Made by a program: the position numbers and the translations under genes. Positions 12,201 through 23,176 of a stretch of DNA of 64,000 nt are shown one piece after another. Every line of letters starts with the position of its first letter. The first letter of the stretch is position 1. This DNA is from Cheiracanthium punctorium (taxonomy: Eukaryota > Arthropoda > Arachnida > Araneae > Cheiracanthiidae), in NCBI GenBank assembly GCA_038373885.1, contig JAWZYV010013136.1, positions 112,305 through 176,304 of the forward strand, read 5' to 3'. Below the pieces are notes generated by a model that was given only the letters and a program-made list of their open reading frames with translations, had not been told where the DNA came from and searched no databases.

Positions 12201-15200
12201 TGAGGCCTGACTTCGCGAACCCGCCATCTATAGTTTTTTAAATCCAACTCTGTAAATACATAATTATTGAATGTGTTTCCATTATGTGCCGTCAGTAAAT
12301 GTCTTTTTGTGAATAAAAGGATCGTCTCGTTACTTATGACGGTATACTGTTATTGATGAACCATTGCATTATTTGGTAACGACGATACAGTCTGTATTGT
12401 TTACCCCGAAACTTTTTCGAAGAGTCGAATTTGCGCTCCCGAGTTCAAATCGAGGAGTTAACTTTGCTTACTTGACTACGCTGTCTACGTGTCACTGGGT
12501 GATTGGATTGACATACCAGGTGGCGTGCAATGACATGGATTGCTTTAAAAGTACGAAAATTCATCCTAAAATATATGAACGCCGTATACGTGCAGATAAG
12601 TTACGTTACTTAGTCATAATTAATTAGCGTAGTCAATAATTACTACTTAGCCATATACTCATCATACGCATGAGGCAGGCATGTATAATACAAAATCAGA
12701 GATAAAGTGATAAATGGGTGTAATAAGGTTGCGTAATGCTAGTTTAAAATTGGGGTTCTCTTTTACTTCCATATTTAACAAACACATTAAGGATTAAAGA
12801 AGTGTAATCGTGTACGCAAAAAATACAATTTGGAGTATTGCATGCAAAAAATTTAATTTGGTCTCTAATTCTTTCAAACTAGTTTTCTCTATCTTATTAA
12901 GTTAGAAAAAATTGCTTTCTGACATTTTTATGGATGCAGTAAAAAGGAAAAAAAATCACCACAAGCCTGCATTGTATTAATATAAACAATTTCACACATA
13001 AAAGTTTTGTGCAAATCTGCTTGAATGTTAGTGCTTAGAAGTTTTCTTATAATAGCTTGGGATAAATATGCTTGCGCTTTGTTCAGTGAATCGTGTTATC
13101 TAATTTCCTTCACGAATATTATTAGATGTATGAGAAAATAAAGGAAGAGGACGTTATTGCTTATAACAACAAAAAAAAATGCATAAAGACTTAACTATAG
13201 AATGTTGTTTTGAGTGTTATTTTCATTAATGCAATTCAGGCCTAATTAATCATTCACAAATTAATTTTTCCCCCTGTTTGCTTTAAGAAAATCATGTAGA
13301 GTTTTTTCCTCTTTCGTATACTCTTCAAAGCATGTAACTTTATTCAGGATTGTTCTCCATCCTTTTCTTGCGCTTTATTTGTCATTAGCTGGATATATTA
13401 ATTCATTCGAAATAAAAGATCTTTCTTATTCGTATTCATAGGGGAGTGGGAAAATAATTAACCTATCTGGGATTCAGTGTAACTAAAGATCAAATAGTCC
13501 AATTGCCTAAAAAAAATTATATTCATAAGTTCCTTTCAAACATAGCCATATATTTACAAAATATATGTATATTCAATTTTTAAATCTTTAAAATCAAAAA
13601 AATACCATAGATTAAGTAATTTTGTCAAAAAGCATACATATCTTATGGAATTCCAGTCTTCCCTAAAATTTTGAGTGGAATTCTAGTAAACATCAAAATC
13701 AAATTAGTACTCTGATAATTATTTCAATCTGTCCAATAAACAATAAGTACATCCATAATTTTAAGAAAATTATTTACATTTTTCAGGCTCAAGTGATGCA
13801 ACAGTTTTTGTAGTTTATATATTTTTCATTTGCAAATAATTTGAAAAAATATATAGAACATAAAAAATTTACAATCACAAGCACAAATTTAGTTGGATAA
13901 AAACTAAGTCCCATTCACTGTATTTGTTTGCGTAGGCAACGGTTGGTTCGTTTTTTATAGAACAAATCCGCTGTTTTTATGTTAGGCATAATAAGGTTAT
14001 CTTCAGTGAATCAAAAAGCATGCTTTATAAATCTTTGAATTAAAAATCTCAAGTATTTTGTCAATCTTTCCCCCCCCCCACAAAACTATGTAACGGGATT
14101 AAAACTTGAATGAATTATTTTAGATTGTTTGGTCTTCCATTGTTACAGGTAGAGTGCTTCTAAATTTTAAACGCTTAGAAAAGAAATTAGAATAGCCACT
14201 TCTTATTAAATCTGCAGTCAACATTTTGTTTTTTATAATGAGAAATAAAGTTTCCTTTCTTAAATACAGTTGTTTTCCCTGAAAATAGCTTATTTTTCCA
14301 TAAACCGCATAAAACTGAATAAATGCATGAGGATTTTTTTTCCTTACTAAAAACGGGAAACAAAAAGATAGTTCTTGTGTAACAAAATTCCTGGAACAAT
14401 TTTTAAAATAAAATTTAAAAAAAAAACTCTTGGTGCAGTATTTTTCGTTTTTTAAAAACAATGCTTTCAGTAAAAGTAAATTCTAAGTATAAACCGAAGA
14501 AATTCAATCAAAAATTTCAAAATATCAAGGGAAACAAATGTAATTATGACATTCAAATCTTAAAGTTCTGAGCAAGCACTGAAAATCATTTGTGAAAGAA
14601 GTGCCTTCAAATCAGTTTAATCTTGTAAATTTGGATGATATAGAAATTATTAAAAAGCTTAACAAAACACCATTAGTAAAAACAGACAGTTCCAAAAACT
14701 GAAAAACGTAGAATTTTCCCTGCCGTGCATGAAGTTCTAATTAAATTTCTTGATCTGTAGGAATTAGTTCTTTATTAAATTTAATACTAAATTACTGTAT
14801 TTTTACTTTCATTAATAAAAGTAAAGTGATAAACAATTACAAAAAGGGCTAAAGTACTTGATTACTATTGATGATATCCCTCTGTGGCATTCTGATTAGA
14901 AATCATGTACGGTTTTCACGACTCATTGAAATCTAACATCACATTCGAAAACTACTAAACTGTATTTTACTCCTGTTGGCTCACTTGAGAAATATTGTAA
15001 CTATTGTATTAGTTTTAGACTTTTTTTTAATTAAATTTTGCATTAAAAATGTTTTTAAATTAATGCAACTTATTTAAATACTCCACTCTGAAAAAATAAT
15101 TAAAGCCTCTCACTTGAAATATTACGATTAGTTTTCGATTTTTAATTAAATTTTATATGAAAAATGTTTAAAAATTTATGCGACTTATTTAAATAGAATC

Positions 15201-15631
15201 TTAAAAATAAATAAAAACAATGTATTTCAGAAGTGTATTAAATTTCCAAGAAATGTCCAGCGTGATAAAAAAAAAAAAAAATTAAGTGCTGCGATATTAT
15301 TTTAAAATCGAAATTCAGCTAATATCATTTTTAGAGTGAACTGTTATTTATTTTTACGTGAAGAGAATCAAAAACTATTTTTCGTTTTTAAGTTTAACGA
15401 AATTAATTTCCCTTTTCGAATACAAGAGCTCTTAAAAGGATTACACAAGTAACCAAGTATACTGCTGAGAAAATTAAATAGAACCATATAGCAACAAGGT
15501 AAGATAAAAAAATAAATTGCTATATAAAAACTAGTATGAATTCAAAAATTTAATCAAGGCTAAAGGATTATCGCAATACTGGGAATTTTTTTAATGCTAT
15601 TGTATTAAACTTTCTAAAAACCAATAAATAG
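12201..15631. other. Long AT-rich stretch, no gene seen
   Basis: No protein domain is recognised. The longest frame, 113 codons on the minus strand at 14120-14461, is Lys/Phe-rich with long A/T homopolymer codons and overlaps another frame on the same strand, as expected by chance in AT-rich DNA. There is a C run near 14069-14078. No terminal repeats were found. Confidence 0.5.
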
Positions 15632-15635
15632 TTAA

Positions 15636-16524
15636 CCCCTTCGCGCCCATCGTACCCTATACGGTACGGGAAAATTATGCTCTCACCGGCCCATCGTTCC
15701 GTATTGGGAACTCGTTGCGAACGCTTGTTTCTGCCCATCGTTCCGTATAAGGAACCAAACTTTGGAACGTTTTTTTAGAATTTTTTAATGACACTAGATG
15801 GCAATACTATACCGTAATTTTGAATTGTGGAGGTCATATGAGGTCTGAACTTTCAGCCTGTGTTTCTGTTATCGGAATTCCTACAGCTGGGAATGACTCA
15901 GGAGTTAACATAAACAAACACACGTGATTGCTTTGTGGAGTAGCAGTAAAGTTAAAGAGCTGATCTCAAAGGCGTGTTTTGTGGGGAGTTTAATGTTTTT
16001 GTTTTTTATTGTGACACTGGATTTTAGGACGAATAGGGGGATAGAGAATGGGTTGGTTTTTTTGTTTATCGGTAGTACAGAGGGTGCATGAGGGTTTATT
16101 TTCTATTAGTTTCGTTTATGCAGCCATGGCGAAAAGAGTGAAATATCTTACGGAAAGTGAAATTGCGCGTATGATGAATGAGGAGAGTGATTCGAGTGAT
16201 AGTGAAACAGATATTTATGTGAGTGAAGAATCAGATGTGTGTGAAGATGATGATTGACGATGATAGTGTTATTAGTGATGCAAATAGAGCATCATATTTT
16301 TTTAATATTTTATAAATGTTATTGATATGTAATTAAGCTACCATCATAATATTCTTATTTTCCACGTTTTGAATTAAAATTTTTAATTTGATTGAATTTT
16401 TACGATTTATTTGCTGAATTAGGCTTAACATCAAAAACTCTCCGGGCTGGGGGAAACATCTCGTCTGCGAAGAGCGCGGGCTGGTGGGAGCGCGTCGTTG
16501 CAGAACATTCTGGGCTTGAAGGGG
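15636..16524 (+). mobile_element. piggyBac-like element, internally deleted
   Basis: TTAA lies at both flanks (15632-15635 and 16525-16528). The termini are CCCCTTCGCGCCCA on the left and, inverted, CCCCTTCAAGCCCA on the right. TTAA targets with C-rich short TIRs are the signature of piggyBac transposons. Near the left end, CCCATCGTWCCSTAT is repeated three times (about 15647, 15691, 15736), a likely set of subterminal transposase-binding repeats. The element is 889 bp, whereas autonomous relatives are a few kb, so most of the coding region is gone. An N-terminal coding fragment remains at 16126-16257. Confidence 0.82.
16126..16257 (+). pseudogene. piggyBac-like transposase N-terminal fragment
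   Basis: This 43-residue frame starts with MAKRVKYLTESEIARMM and then runs into an acidic, serine-rich stretch of S, D and E. A basic start, a short L-T-E-x-E-I motif and an acidic serine-rich segment are typical of the N-terminus of piggyBac transposases, which precedes the DDE core. The acidic stretch continues in another frame for about 12 codons after the stop, so a small indel also broke the frame. The DDE catalytic core and the C-terminal cysteine-rich finger are absent. The ATG at 16126 is preferred over upstream in-frame codons because it begins the conserved-looking part. It sits inside the TTAA-flanked element and cannot encode an active transposase. Confidence 0.65.
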
Positions 16525-16529
16525 TTAAA

Positions 16530-17550
16530 TTTCGTAATTAAATACTTATATAACATATCAATAGTATATCTTATGACATGATGAACAAGAAACATTACTA
16601 GAATATTTCCTTCTAATTGAAGTTAAAATTTCAATTTTAAGTAATAGATGAAGTTCAGATAAACTTGCGAAAATTAAAAGTAATTCAACTACACAATATC
16701 AAAATTTGCGAAACAATTTTTAATGAAAAAAGCAATAAAATTTATTCTATCTAGTTTAAGATATATTAAGAGTTTTTTCTGTAACAAGCAATGAATTCAT
16801 TCACAAAATAGTAAAAAATCTTATACACACCATAGTTCTGTATTTCTAAAAGACGCTAAATCTATGTAATTTATGAATTAGACAATGAGAGTCATTCAAG
16901 ATAAATGTGATAAAATGAAAAATGTATTTTAAGATTATGTTATTCCTTAACTTCGATTGTAGGAGTTTTTGGCAAGTAATCTTTATTTATAAGACAATCC
17001 TATATTTCCTCTGACAGGAAGTATGGATAAATCACAGACTAATAAATGGGTCTATGGAGAATGCTTATGAAATATCCAATACAAAACGTCCAAATTTGTA
17101 TTAATAGCAATATTTGAATTCGATAAGATTCCCAGATCTGAAATAGGAAAATCCAAATACTTAATATCATTGATTATTGAGAAAGATTGAACGCATCGGG
17201 AATTTCGAAATTTACTTAATAAAATATTGCAGATACATGAAAAATAAATAGCTTCATATTAATGTAATAGTTTTTCTTCTGCTTCAACTCTCCTCATTCG
17301 TACAAAAAGTTTAGTATTGGAAAACAGAGTTTAATTAAGTGAAAAACCCAAAGAGTGTGGATTGTTTAAAACTGAAAACTATAATACAGAAAAAGAATTT
17401 TCAGCAATCGATAATTTCTTCTCACATCACGCGATTCCGGTGAATACTTTACTCATTCTCTCAAAATAATCTAATCTGCAACTCTTTAAAACGCAAAAAT
17501 CTCAAACTAATGAAATTATAAATCAAACAAAATAATTTCATTTGTAAATT
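16530..17550. other. AT-rich stretch, no gene seen
   Basis: No frame, repeat or tRNA-like box could be supported. Mostly A/T tracts between the piggyBac-like element and a palindrome. Confidence 0.55.
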
Positions 17551-17554
17551 TAAA

Positions 17555-17929
17555 GTTTGAAAAACAAGAAAAAAGTAAATTTTTAAAAAAAGCATGAAGA
17601 GTGTCGCAAACTCAATTTTGAACAACAAAAAAAATTTTTTTCGGTTTTCTTTTTTTTTTTTTTTTTTTAATAAGACACTTCATTTAATTTCTAAAAATTT
17701 TAAATTTTCTAATATTAAAATACATTTAATATAAATACATTATAAATCAATGTATTTATATGAAATGTATTTTAATTTTGGGAGAAAATTTTCGATTTTT
17801 AGTAATTAAATGAAGTGTCTTATAAAATAGAGCCGAAGCAATTTTTTTTTTGTTCGAAAGTGGAGAGTTCGCGACACTCTTCATGCTTTTTTTTTTTATT
17901 TATTTACTTTTTTTTCTTGTTTTTCAAAT
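17555..17929. repeat. Large near-palindromic foldback (about 375 bp)
   Basis: The arms of about 185 bp are reverse complements centred near 17742. Going inward, matched blocks are TTGAAAAACAAG, AAAGCATGAAGAGTGTCGC, a long A/T tract, AAGACACTTCATTTAAT, and AATACATTT/ATAAATACAT. Homopolymer lengths differ between arms, as expected from slippage. No obvious TSD. It is non-coding and would form a strong hairpin. Confidence 0.75.
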
Positions 17930-18708
17930 CGGAGCACAGATTTTCTTGCTTTTATCAAAATATACTATATTTTATATTCGTAAAGCTGCCTTAATTGGTT
18001 AGAATAAGATTTTTTTTATGTAAAATGATGACTCTCCCCCATCTTTTCAAACTGACTTAATTTGCTCTTTTCCATTCTTTCATAGACTCAACTTCCCGTT
18101 CTGTGCACCACATAGTAGATTTGACATCGAAAGACATTGACGAGGAAAGAAAGACATTAGACGAGGCATTAAAAGACAAATAATCGGAAGCATGACTTAG
18201 GTGAAAACAGAATTTTACATTTTTGATTTATTAAATGTAATAAATAATCTAAGAACAATGTATGACACACTTAAAAAAAAAACTTCAATTTTACAAAAAG
18301 TTTATCATCAACAGAACTTGATGATTAATAACCTCTACGAGTTTTATTCTTCCCAATACATAATACATAGTGCTAAAGATTAAAAATTCAGAAACCAATG
18401 AATCGAATTAAAAGCAAAACGCTTAGAAATCAATATACTGCATTAAAAGTAAAACTAAAATGTTCAGTAATTTTAACACCTGAACAGCATTCACTTGGTA
18501 TACTGTTCAGATCTGTAATAGGAGTTCTACAACAACTTAATACATTTTAGAGGCTTCAAAGATAAAAGAATTTTAGATTTCTTTTAAAATTGTTTAATTT
18601 CTTAAAATTTCTTTTTAAACTATTTTAAATTTTACATTCTTTTAAATTTATTTTTAAGCTTGCTAAGAAAAGAGGGTAACTTTACTTTCTGAAGAATACC
18701 ACTTGCAT
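17930..18708. other. AT-rich stretch, no gene seen
   Basis: Only a 60-codon Lys/Asn/Tyr-rich frame at 18201-18383 is present, without a recognisable domain. Nothing else is supportable. Confidence 0.5.
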
Positions 18709-19038
18709 CAGCGGTTCTCAACCTTTTAACGTCACGCCCCCCCCCCAACAAAGGCTACCTTACGGTGACGAGCCCCCCACTCACTTTTTTAGCATACTTT
18801 TAGTTTTTTAATCTTTAGCAGTGAATATTTAATCAAATTTTCTACAAAATAATGTTATCAGTAAAGTTTAAATGAACATTTTAAGCGAAAATGGATATAT
18901 TTTTGAGTAAAAATGAGAAATAAGATTATTTTTCTAAAAACACACATCACTACTTGCTCTTTGGTTTTTCTAGCCCCCCCCCCTGCAAGCGCTTTTCGCC
19001 CCCCTTGGGGGTTGCGCCCCACAGGTTGAGAAACGCTG
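18709..19038. mobile_element. hAT-type MITE
   Basis: The ends are CAGCGGTTCTCAACCT on the left and, inverted, CAGCGTTTCTCAACCT on the right. This is the classic CAG(N)GGTTCTCAACC terminus of Charlie-like hAT elements. Flanks ACTTGCAT and CCTTACAT agree at 6 of 8 positions, consistent with a decayed 8-bp TSD. C-rich subterminal runs lie near both ends. The element is 330 bp with no coding potential. Confidence 0.72.
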
Positions 19039-19611
19039 CCTTACATATTATAACCAAGCCTCTACTTTTTACCATTCGAATATAATTAAACATATAGTTC
19101 ATTTTAATGATACCATTTGCTCACGAAGAATAATAATTTTTTTAAAGAGAAGAGTCTTTTTTTTATTTCACATTTCTTTCGTTTGAATTATACACCACTT
19201 TAAATACTTCTTTCCTCAGCTTCATGATGTGCATTAACTTTTCATCTATGTAGTAGCTTGTAGGGGGAGGGGATGAACATTCGTAACACAGAAGAAAAAG
19301 ATTCTTCGACTTCGTCATTTCTTAAAGAAATAGAAATTTTATTTCATGGCATATTTGATCTTAAGGAATTTCAATTTCTCTGGGGGAAACGTAATGGGAA
19401 AGAAAACGGACTTTGAAATTTCATTTTTATATTGCGCACAGCTACCGTATGTATTATTGAAATACTAAATATCCAGTGCAAAATTAAAAGAAAAATATTT
19501 TTCATGGATGAAAGTACAAAATGAGACATCACTAACATGAAGAAAATGATTCTGGAAGGATTTATTTTTATATTCAGAGACTGTAGGTATGTCGTGGTAT
19601 AGCGTAATATA
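19039..19611. other. No gene seen
   Basis: AT-rich flank of the Tc1 element. The 85-codon and 61-codon minus frames (19371-19650) overlap, lack domains, and run across the Tc1 boundary. Confidence 0.5.
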
Positions 19612-21020
19612 CACTGCTGGCCACCCAAATTGCAACACCAAGAAAAACAAGAGATATCACAACAAAATTTATTGTGTAGATAACATGTTGACCAAGTAAC
19701 AAATGATTAAATTTACAGCATTCTATGAAGCGTGGTTCCTGCCAAAATCAGTACCCAGAGTAGCCGCCGTTGTTGGAGATCACAGCTGCCACACGCCTCG
19801 GCATTGATTCAAAGAGACTTTGAATGTGTTCTTGGGGTACAGCAGACCAAGCAGCTTCCACACGTTGCCAAAGTTGATCTGGTGTGACAGCTGGGGATGA
19901 ACTCTGGGTCAGTCGTTGAGCAACCATGGACCACATGTTTTCTATCGGCGAAAGATCCGGAGAACGCGCCGGCCAGGGAAGCAATTCAATCTGGTGATTG
20001 ACGAAGAACCCTTGGACAATGCGTGCCACGTGTGGCCGTGCATTATCCTGCTGAAATATGGCTGTTGGCAAGCCCTGAAGGTAAGAAAGGACAACTGGCT
20101 CCAACACCTCGGAGATGTAGCGCTGGCTGGTTAAAGTACCGGCAATGCGTACTAGAGGAGTGCGAGAGAGATATCCGATACCGCCCCATACCATAATACC
20201 CGGTGCAGGACCAGTGTGACGGTGCATAATGCAGCTGTTCAGCATCCTCTCTCCACGGTGTCTCCAGACTCGAATCCGACCGTCGTGGTGTTGCATACAG
20301 AAGCGTGACTCGTCAGTAAAGAGAATTTCATTCCATTCTGTCGTCCACATCCTTCTTTCATCGCACCATTGGCGGCGGAGACGTCTGTGGTTCCGCGTCA
20401 GAGGTAGACAAAGCAACGGACGTCTTGCGGACAGACCATTCTGCTGTAAACGACGTCGAATGGTACGCGCAGACACTGGATGATGCGTTACAGACTGAAT
20501 CTGCTGTGATATGGTTCGTGATGTGACTGAGCGGTCCGTCACTGCCATGCGTACAATCTGCCTGTCATCACGTGACGTGGTGCACTGAGGTCGATGCGGT
20601 CGATCACGTCTGTCCGTCGTACCCTCCTGCACCCAACGATCACATATCCGCATCACAGTTGTTTGGTTTCGTCCAATACGACGACCGATTTCCCTGAAAG
20701 ATAACCCACAATCTCGGTATGCCACTATCCTTCCTCTGTCAAACTCGGATACTTGATCAAAAGATGATCGTTGTTTCCTACGAGGCATAATTTATCGTTT
20801 TTTTGAAAAAAAAGCAAGAAAAACACAATTGCTGTACTTGAAACCGTCGAAATCTCCAAGCCTTAAATAGCGCTTTGAGGTGGCGCCACAGGCGCGCTTG
20901 ATGTGCGTCTGCGCTGAAATTCTAATCATTTGCATATCTCACCTCAGCTAATGCATGTTGTAAATTTCATATTATTTGCATGCTTCCTTCAGGGTGTTGC
21001 ATTTACGATGGCCAGCAGTG
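19612..21020 (-). mobile_element. Complete Tc1/mariner (Tc1-like) transposon
   Basis: TA dinucleotides flank the element at 19610-19611 and 21021-21022. The TIRs start CACTGCTGGCCA at both ends and share a second block, GCAACACC, about 20 bp in. The single gene occupies 19748-20788 on the minus strand, leaving about 230 bp at the 5' side and 136 bp at the 3' side. At 1409 bp the element is within the usual 1.3-1.7 kb for Tc1-like elements. Its higher GC content and intact frame contrast with the AT-rich, decayed surroundings and suggest a recent insertion. Confidence 0.93.
19748..20788 (-). CDS. Tc1-like DD34E transposase, apparently intact
   Basis: This 346-residue protein has the usual Tc1 length. 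It should bind the element's TIRs and catalyse cut-and-paste transposition into TA sites, acting in the nucleus. Residues about 10-110 form two helix-turn-helix units (for example FREIGRRIGRNQTTVMRI), with an arginine-rich linker of NLS type near 52-66. The DDE core has D159 in FTDESRF, D248 in QQDNARPH and E283 in SPIENMW. Exactly 34 residues separate the last two acids, giving DD34E. The WGGI motif lies near 201. The frame is uninterrupted from ATG to stop, and all catalytic residues are present. It is the only gene in the element and has no sign of introns. Whether it is active cannot be judged from one copy. Confidence 0.93.
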   Translation of the reverse strand: MPRRKQRSSFDQVSEFDRGRIVAYRDCGLSFREIGRRIGRNQTTVMRICDRWVQEGTTDRRDRPHRPQCTTSRDDRQIVRMAVTDRSVTSRTISQQIQSVTHHPVSARTIRRRLQQNGLSARRPLLCLPLTRNHRRLRRQWCDERRMWTTEWNEILFTDESRFCMQHHDGRIRVWRHRGERMLNSCIMHRHTGPAPGIMVWGGIGYLSRTPLVRIAGTLTSQRYISEVLEPVVLSYLQGLPTAIFQQDNARPHVARIVQGFFVNHQIELLPWPARSPDLSPIENMWSMVAQRLTQSSSPAVTPDQLWQRVEAAWSAVPQEHIQSLFESMPRRVAAVISNNGGYSGY

Positions 21021-21223
21021 TATAACACGCTCAATAGCCAGGAAAGTCATACTGAACAAGAATTACATAACTTATATCTAGGGAACGACCGATACCACAT
21101 TTTCGCCGATGACCGATACCGATACTTTACCTATAAATTCATTTTCAGAAATAGCCGATACCGATACCTTTAAGTTATGGTATCGGCCGATACTTAACCG
21201 ATACCGATACTTTACAAAATTTA

Positions 21224-21410
21224 GCCTCACCATGGCACAGTGGTTATGCCACTGAAAATGGTAGACGGCCGAGGTGTGAAGGTCCCGGGTTCGGGTCCCA
21301 TCGCGCGGCTGTCGATCTAACGGTCTGGAGTTTTGGTATGTTTTCTCCAGATGTAACGTGAATACGCGTTAGAACACCTTAGAACCTTCACAGAAACACC
21401 TTCACATATA
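21224..21410 (+). repeat. tRNA-derived SINE
   Basis: A box-like sequence TGGCACAGTGGTTA (about 21233) and B box-like GGTTCGGGTCCC (about 21289) are spaced as in a tRNA gene, so this region could act as an internal Pol III promoter. The tRNA-like head is followed by an unrelated body ending near the ACACCTTAGAACC/CAGAAACACC segment. It cannot fold as a normal tRNA because the acceptor arms do not pair. It lies inside the hAT element and is therefore younger than it. Confidence 0.6.
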
Positions 21411-22657
21411 AAAATATTTTTTAGATTACTTAAACTGCATTAAAGTGTGATAATGTATAAACTGTACAGTATTATGTAAATACGTATGTATTTAGATATT
21501 GTTCATTAAATACGTATGTAAATTCTTCCCTTAAAATGCATAAGTTCACATTAATTAATGGTTTTATTTATCTGCTCCAATTATTTAAACACTAAGTGAA
21601 TTATTAAATGTTTTAGCAAGATTTATTTTTAATAGGAACTCATATGATCATTTTTAAGTTCTTTTTGAAAATCCGAATATTTTGATTCTCCGGACAGGGT
21701 TAAGTCACAATTAATCCGGATGATCCATGTATTTGATCTTTTCCGTACGAAGAACACGTACACACCGATTTTATTCCTGTGTTTTCCTTATATAAACCAA
21801 ATACTATTAACAAGAAATATGTTTTTTACCCAAAAATATGAAATAAGCTTATTAATAATTACTATTACTAATTATACTAATACAGCTTCAACTTTTTAAA
21901 TTAACAATAAATTATTAGATATTGATAATTATTACATTTCTCAAAAGAGAATGATACACAAATCCTACGTTCTCTCATTAATCTGATAGATAATAAAATC
22001 ATTAAATGTTTTATAATTCGTACTTTTGACAGTGTGTAATGTTTTAAAAATGAATCATTTAACTTCTGGACCAACATAATTAAAGTTCACGGGAGTCGCC
22101 AGTTTTCAAGTCACTGCCAAAAAGTTAACTTCTTTGCGACACATAAAAGGAATAAATTTGTTTTTACATATAAGTTTCCTTTATAATTTTAGTATTCTTA
22201 ATTTTGTCATTGAAATAGCTACAAAATATTTTTGCTCGTTTTCAAGCTACGCTTTGGAGGGTCTAAATAAAAGATGCTTAAAAATGACGAGATTAAATGA
22301 AGGTTAAAGAAAAATCCAAAAATGATGAACTAAATGCAATTTTTAAGTCTTAAAAAAAAGTTGCTACTTAAACTATCCATATTTAATTAAATTGCGGACC
22401 ATAGTTTGGGAACCACTTATCTAGAGCACAAAAGGGACGCCTGCGGGGGGGGGTATGTCCGACAAACGTCATTCGGTTCAAACCCTATCCCCGTTTGCAT
22501 GCACAGAAATACGATTCACTTCCGATAGCAGAATGCTACTTTCGGTTTCAAATATTTTCGGCTAACTAATATTAAAATGTCTGTATCTGAAGTTCCATAA
22601 GCTAAATAGAAACAAATTCCTCAAACGTATTTCGAAGGCTGAAATGTTACACTTTAA

Positions 22658-23070
22658 CCCTTTAAGGCGCAATGATCCCGTTCTGGGAAATCCAACTCTG
22701 GCGTTTTGACTGCTGCCAGTCACGAAGAATAGATTTGATTTCTATAAAAATAGTTGCGGGTGACATAGCTTCATGAGAATCCTTTACTTTTTAGTCCGTC
22801 CTTTCCCGTAAAAAAATGGTCACGATTATTTTTAACAGCACTGACATCTCCTGAAAAATGGAAGAATGCGAAGAACAGCTGGATAGATTGCCCAATGCTG
22901 AAAAAAGGGCAGCCGTTGCCATCGCTCGACTTAACTACCAGCAAGATGGCGGACGATCGAAGCGTTCATCGCGTGCCACAGATCGAGAGGCCTTTTTTTG
23001 ACGCAGCTGGCTGTGCTGGGCACAGCCAGCTGTCGTCGTAACAGGGTCTCGTAAAAGGGTCGTCGTAAAT
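22658..23070 (+). mobile_element. TTAA foldback family, copy 2 (asymmetric, right end lost)
   Basis: TTAA at 22654-22657 is followed by CCCTTTAAGGCGCAATGATC, the same left end as the copies at 38716 and 48429. The shared left module runs to about 22900, then joins the GCAGCCGTTGCCATCGCTCG arm common to all five copies. A short inverted GGCTGTG/CACAGCC hairpin lies near 23013-23031. The normal right end (GGGTTGCGCCTCAAAGGG) is missing, so the copy is 3'-truncated near 23050-23070. It contains a 47-codon frame at 22858-23001. Confidence 0.72.
22858..23001 (+). pseudogene. Short frame in TTAA element, possible transposase N-terminal remnant
   Basis: This 47-residue frame begins MEECEEQLDRLPNAEKRAAV, then has a basic Q/R/S stretch (QQDGGRSKRSSRATD) and ends at a T-run. 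The same frame is interrupted in the other full-left copies: the 48429 copy has an early stop, while the 38716 copy keeps an open frame at 38926-39114. I do not recognise the protein. Its position just inside the left end of a TTAA element suggests a leftover of the parental transposase start, but it could be chance coding across a foldback arm. No catalytic motif is present. Confidence 0.35.
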
Positions 23071-23176
23071 ATCCTTGCGCCATTTTTTTTAAATAAAAAT
23101 TTAAAGCATGCCTCTTAAGCGTGAAATCTATATCAAGAGCTAGACTTTCTCCAACGCTTTCAAAAGCCTATATATA

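Noticed and set aside
12415..12460. Possible tRNA T-arm (GAGTTCAAATCGAGG)
   Set aside because: No other tRNA arms around it.
14120..14461. 113-codon minus-strand frame
   Set aside because: Lys/Phe-rich, built on A/T homopolymers, overlaps another frame on the same strand, and shows no domain; expected by chance in AT-rich DNA.
19916..20483. Plus-strand frames of 72 and 84 codons
   Set aside because: Antisense shadows of the intact Tc1 transposase.
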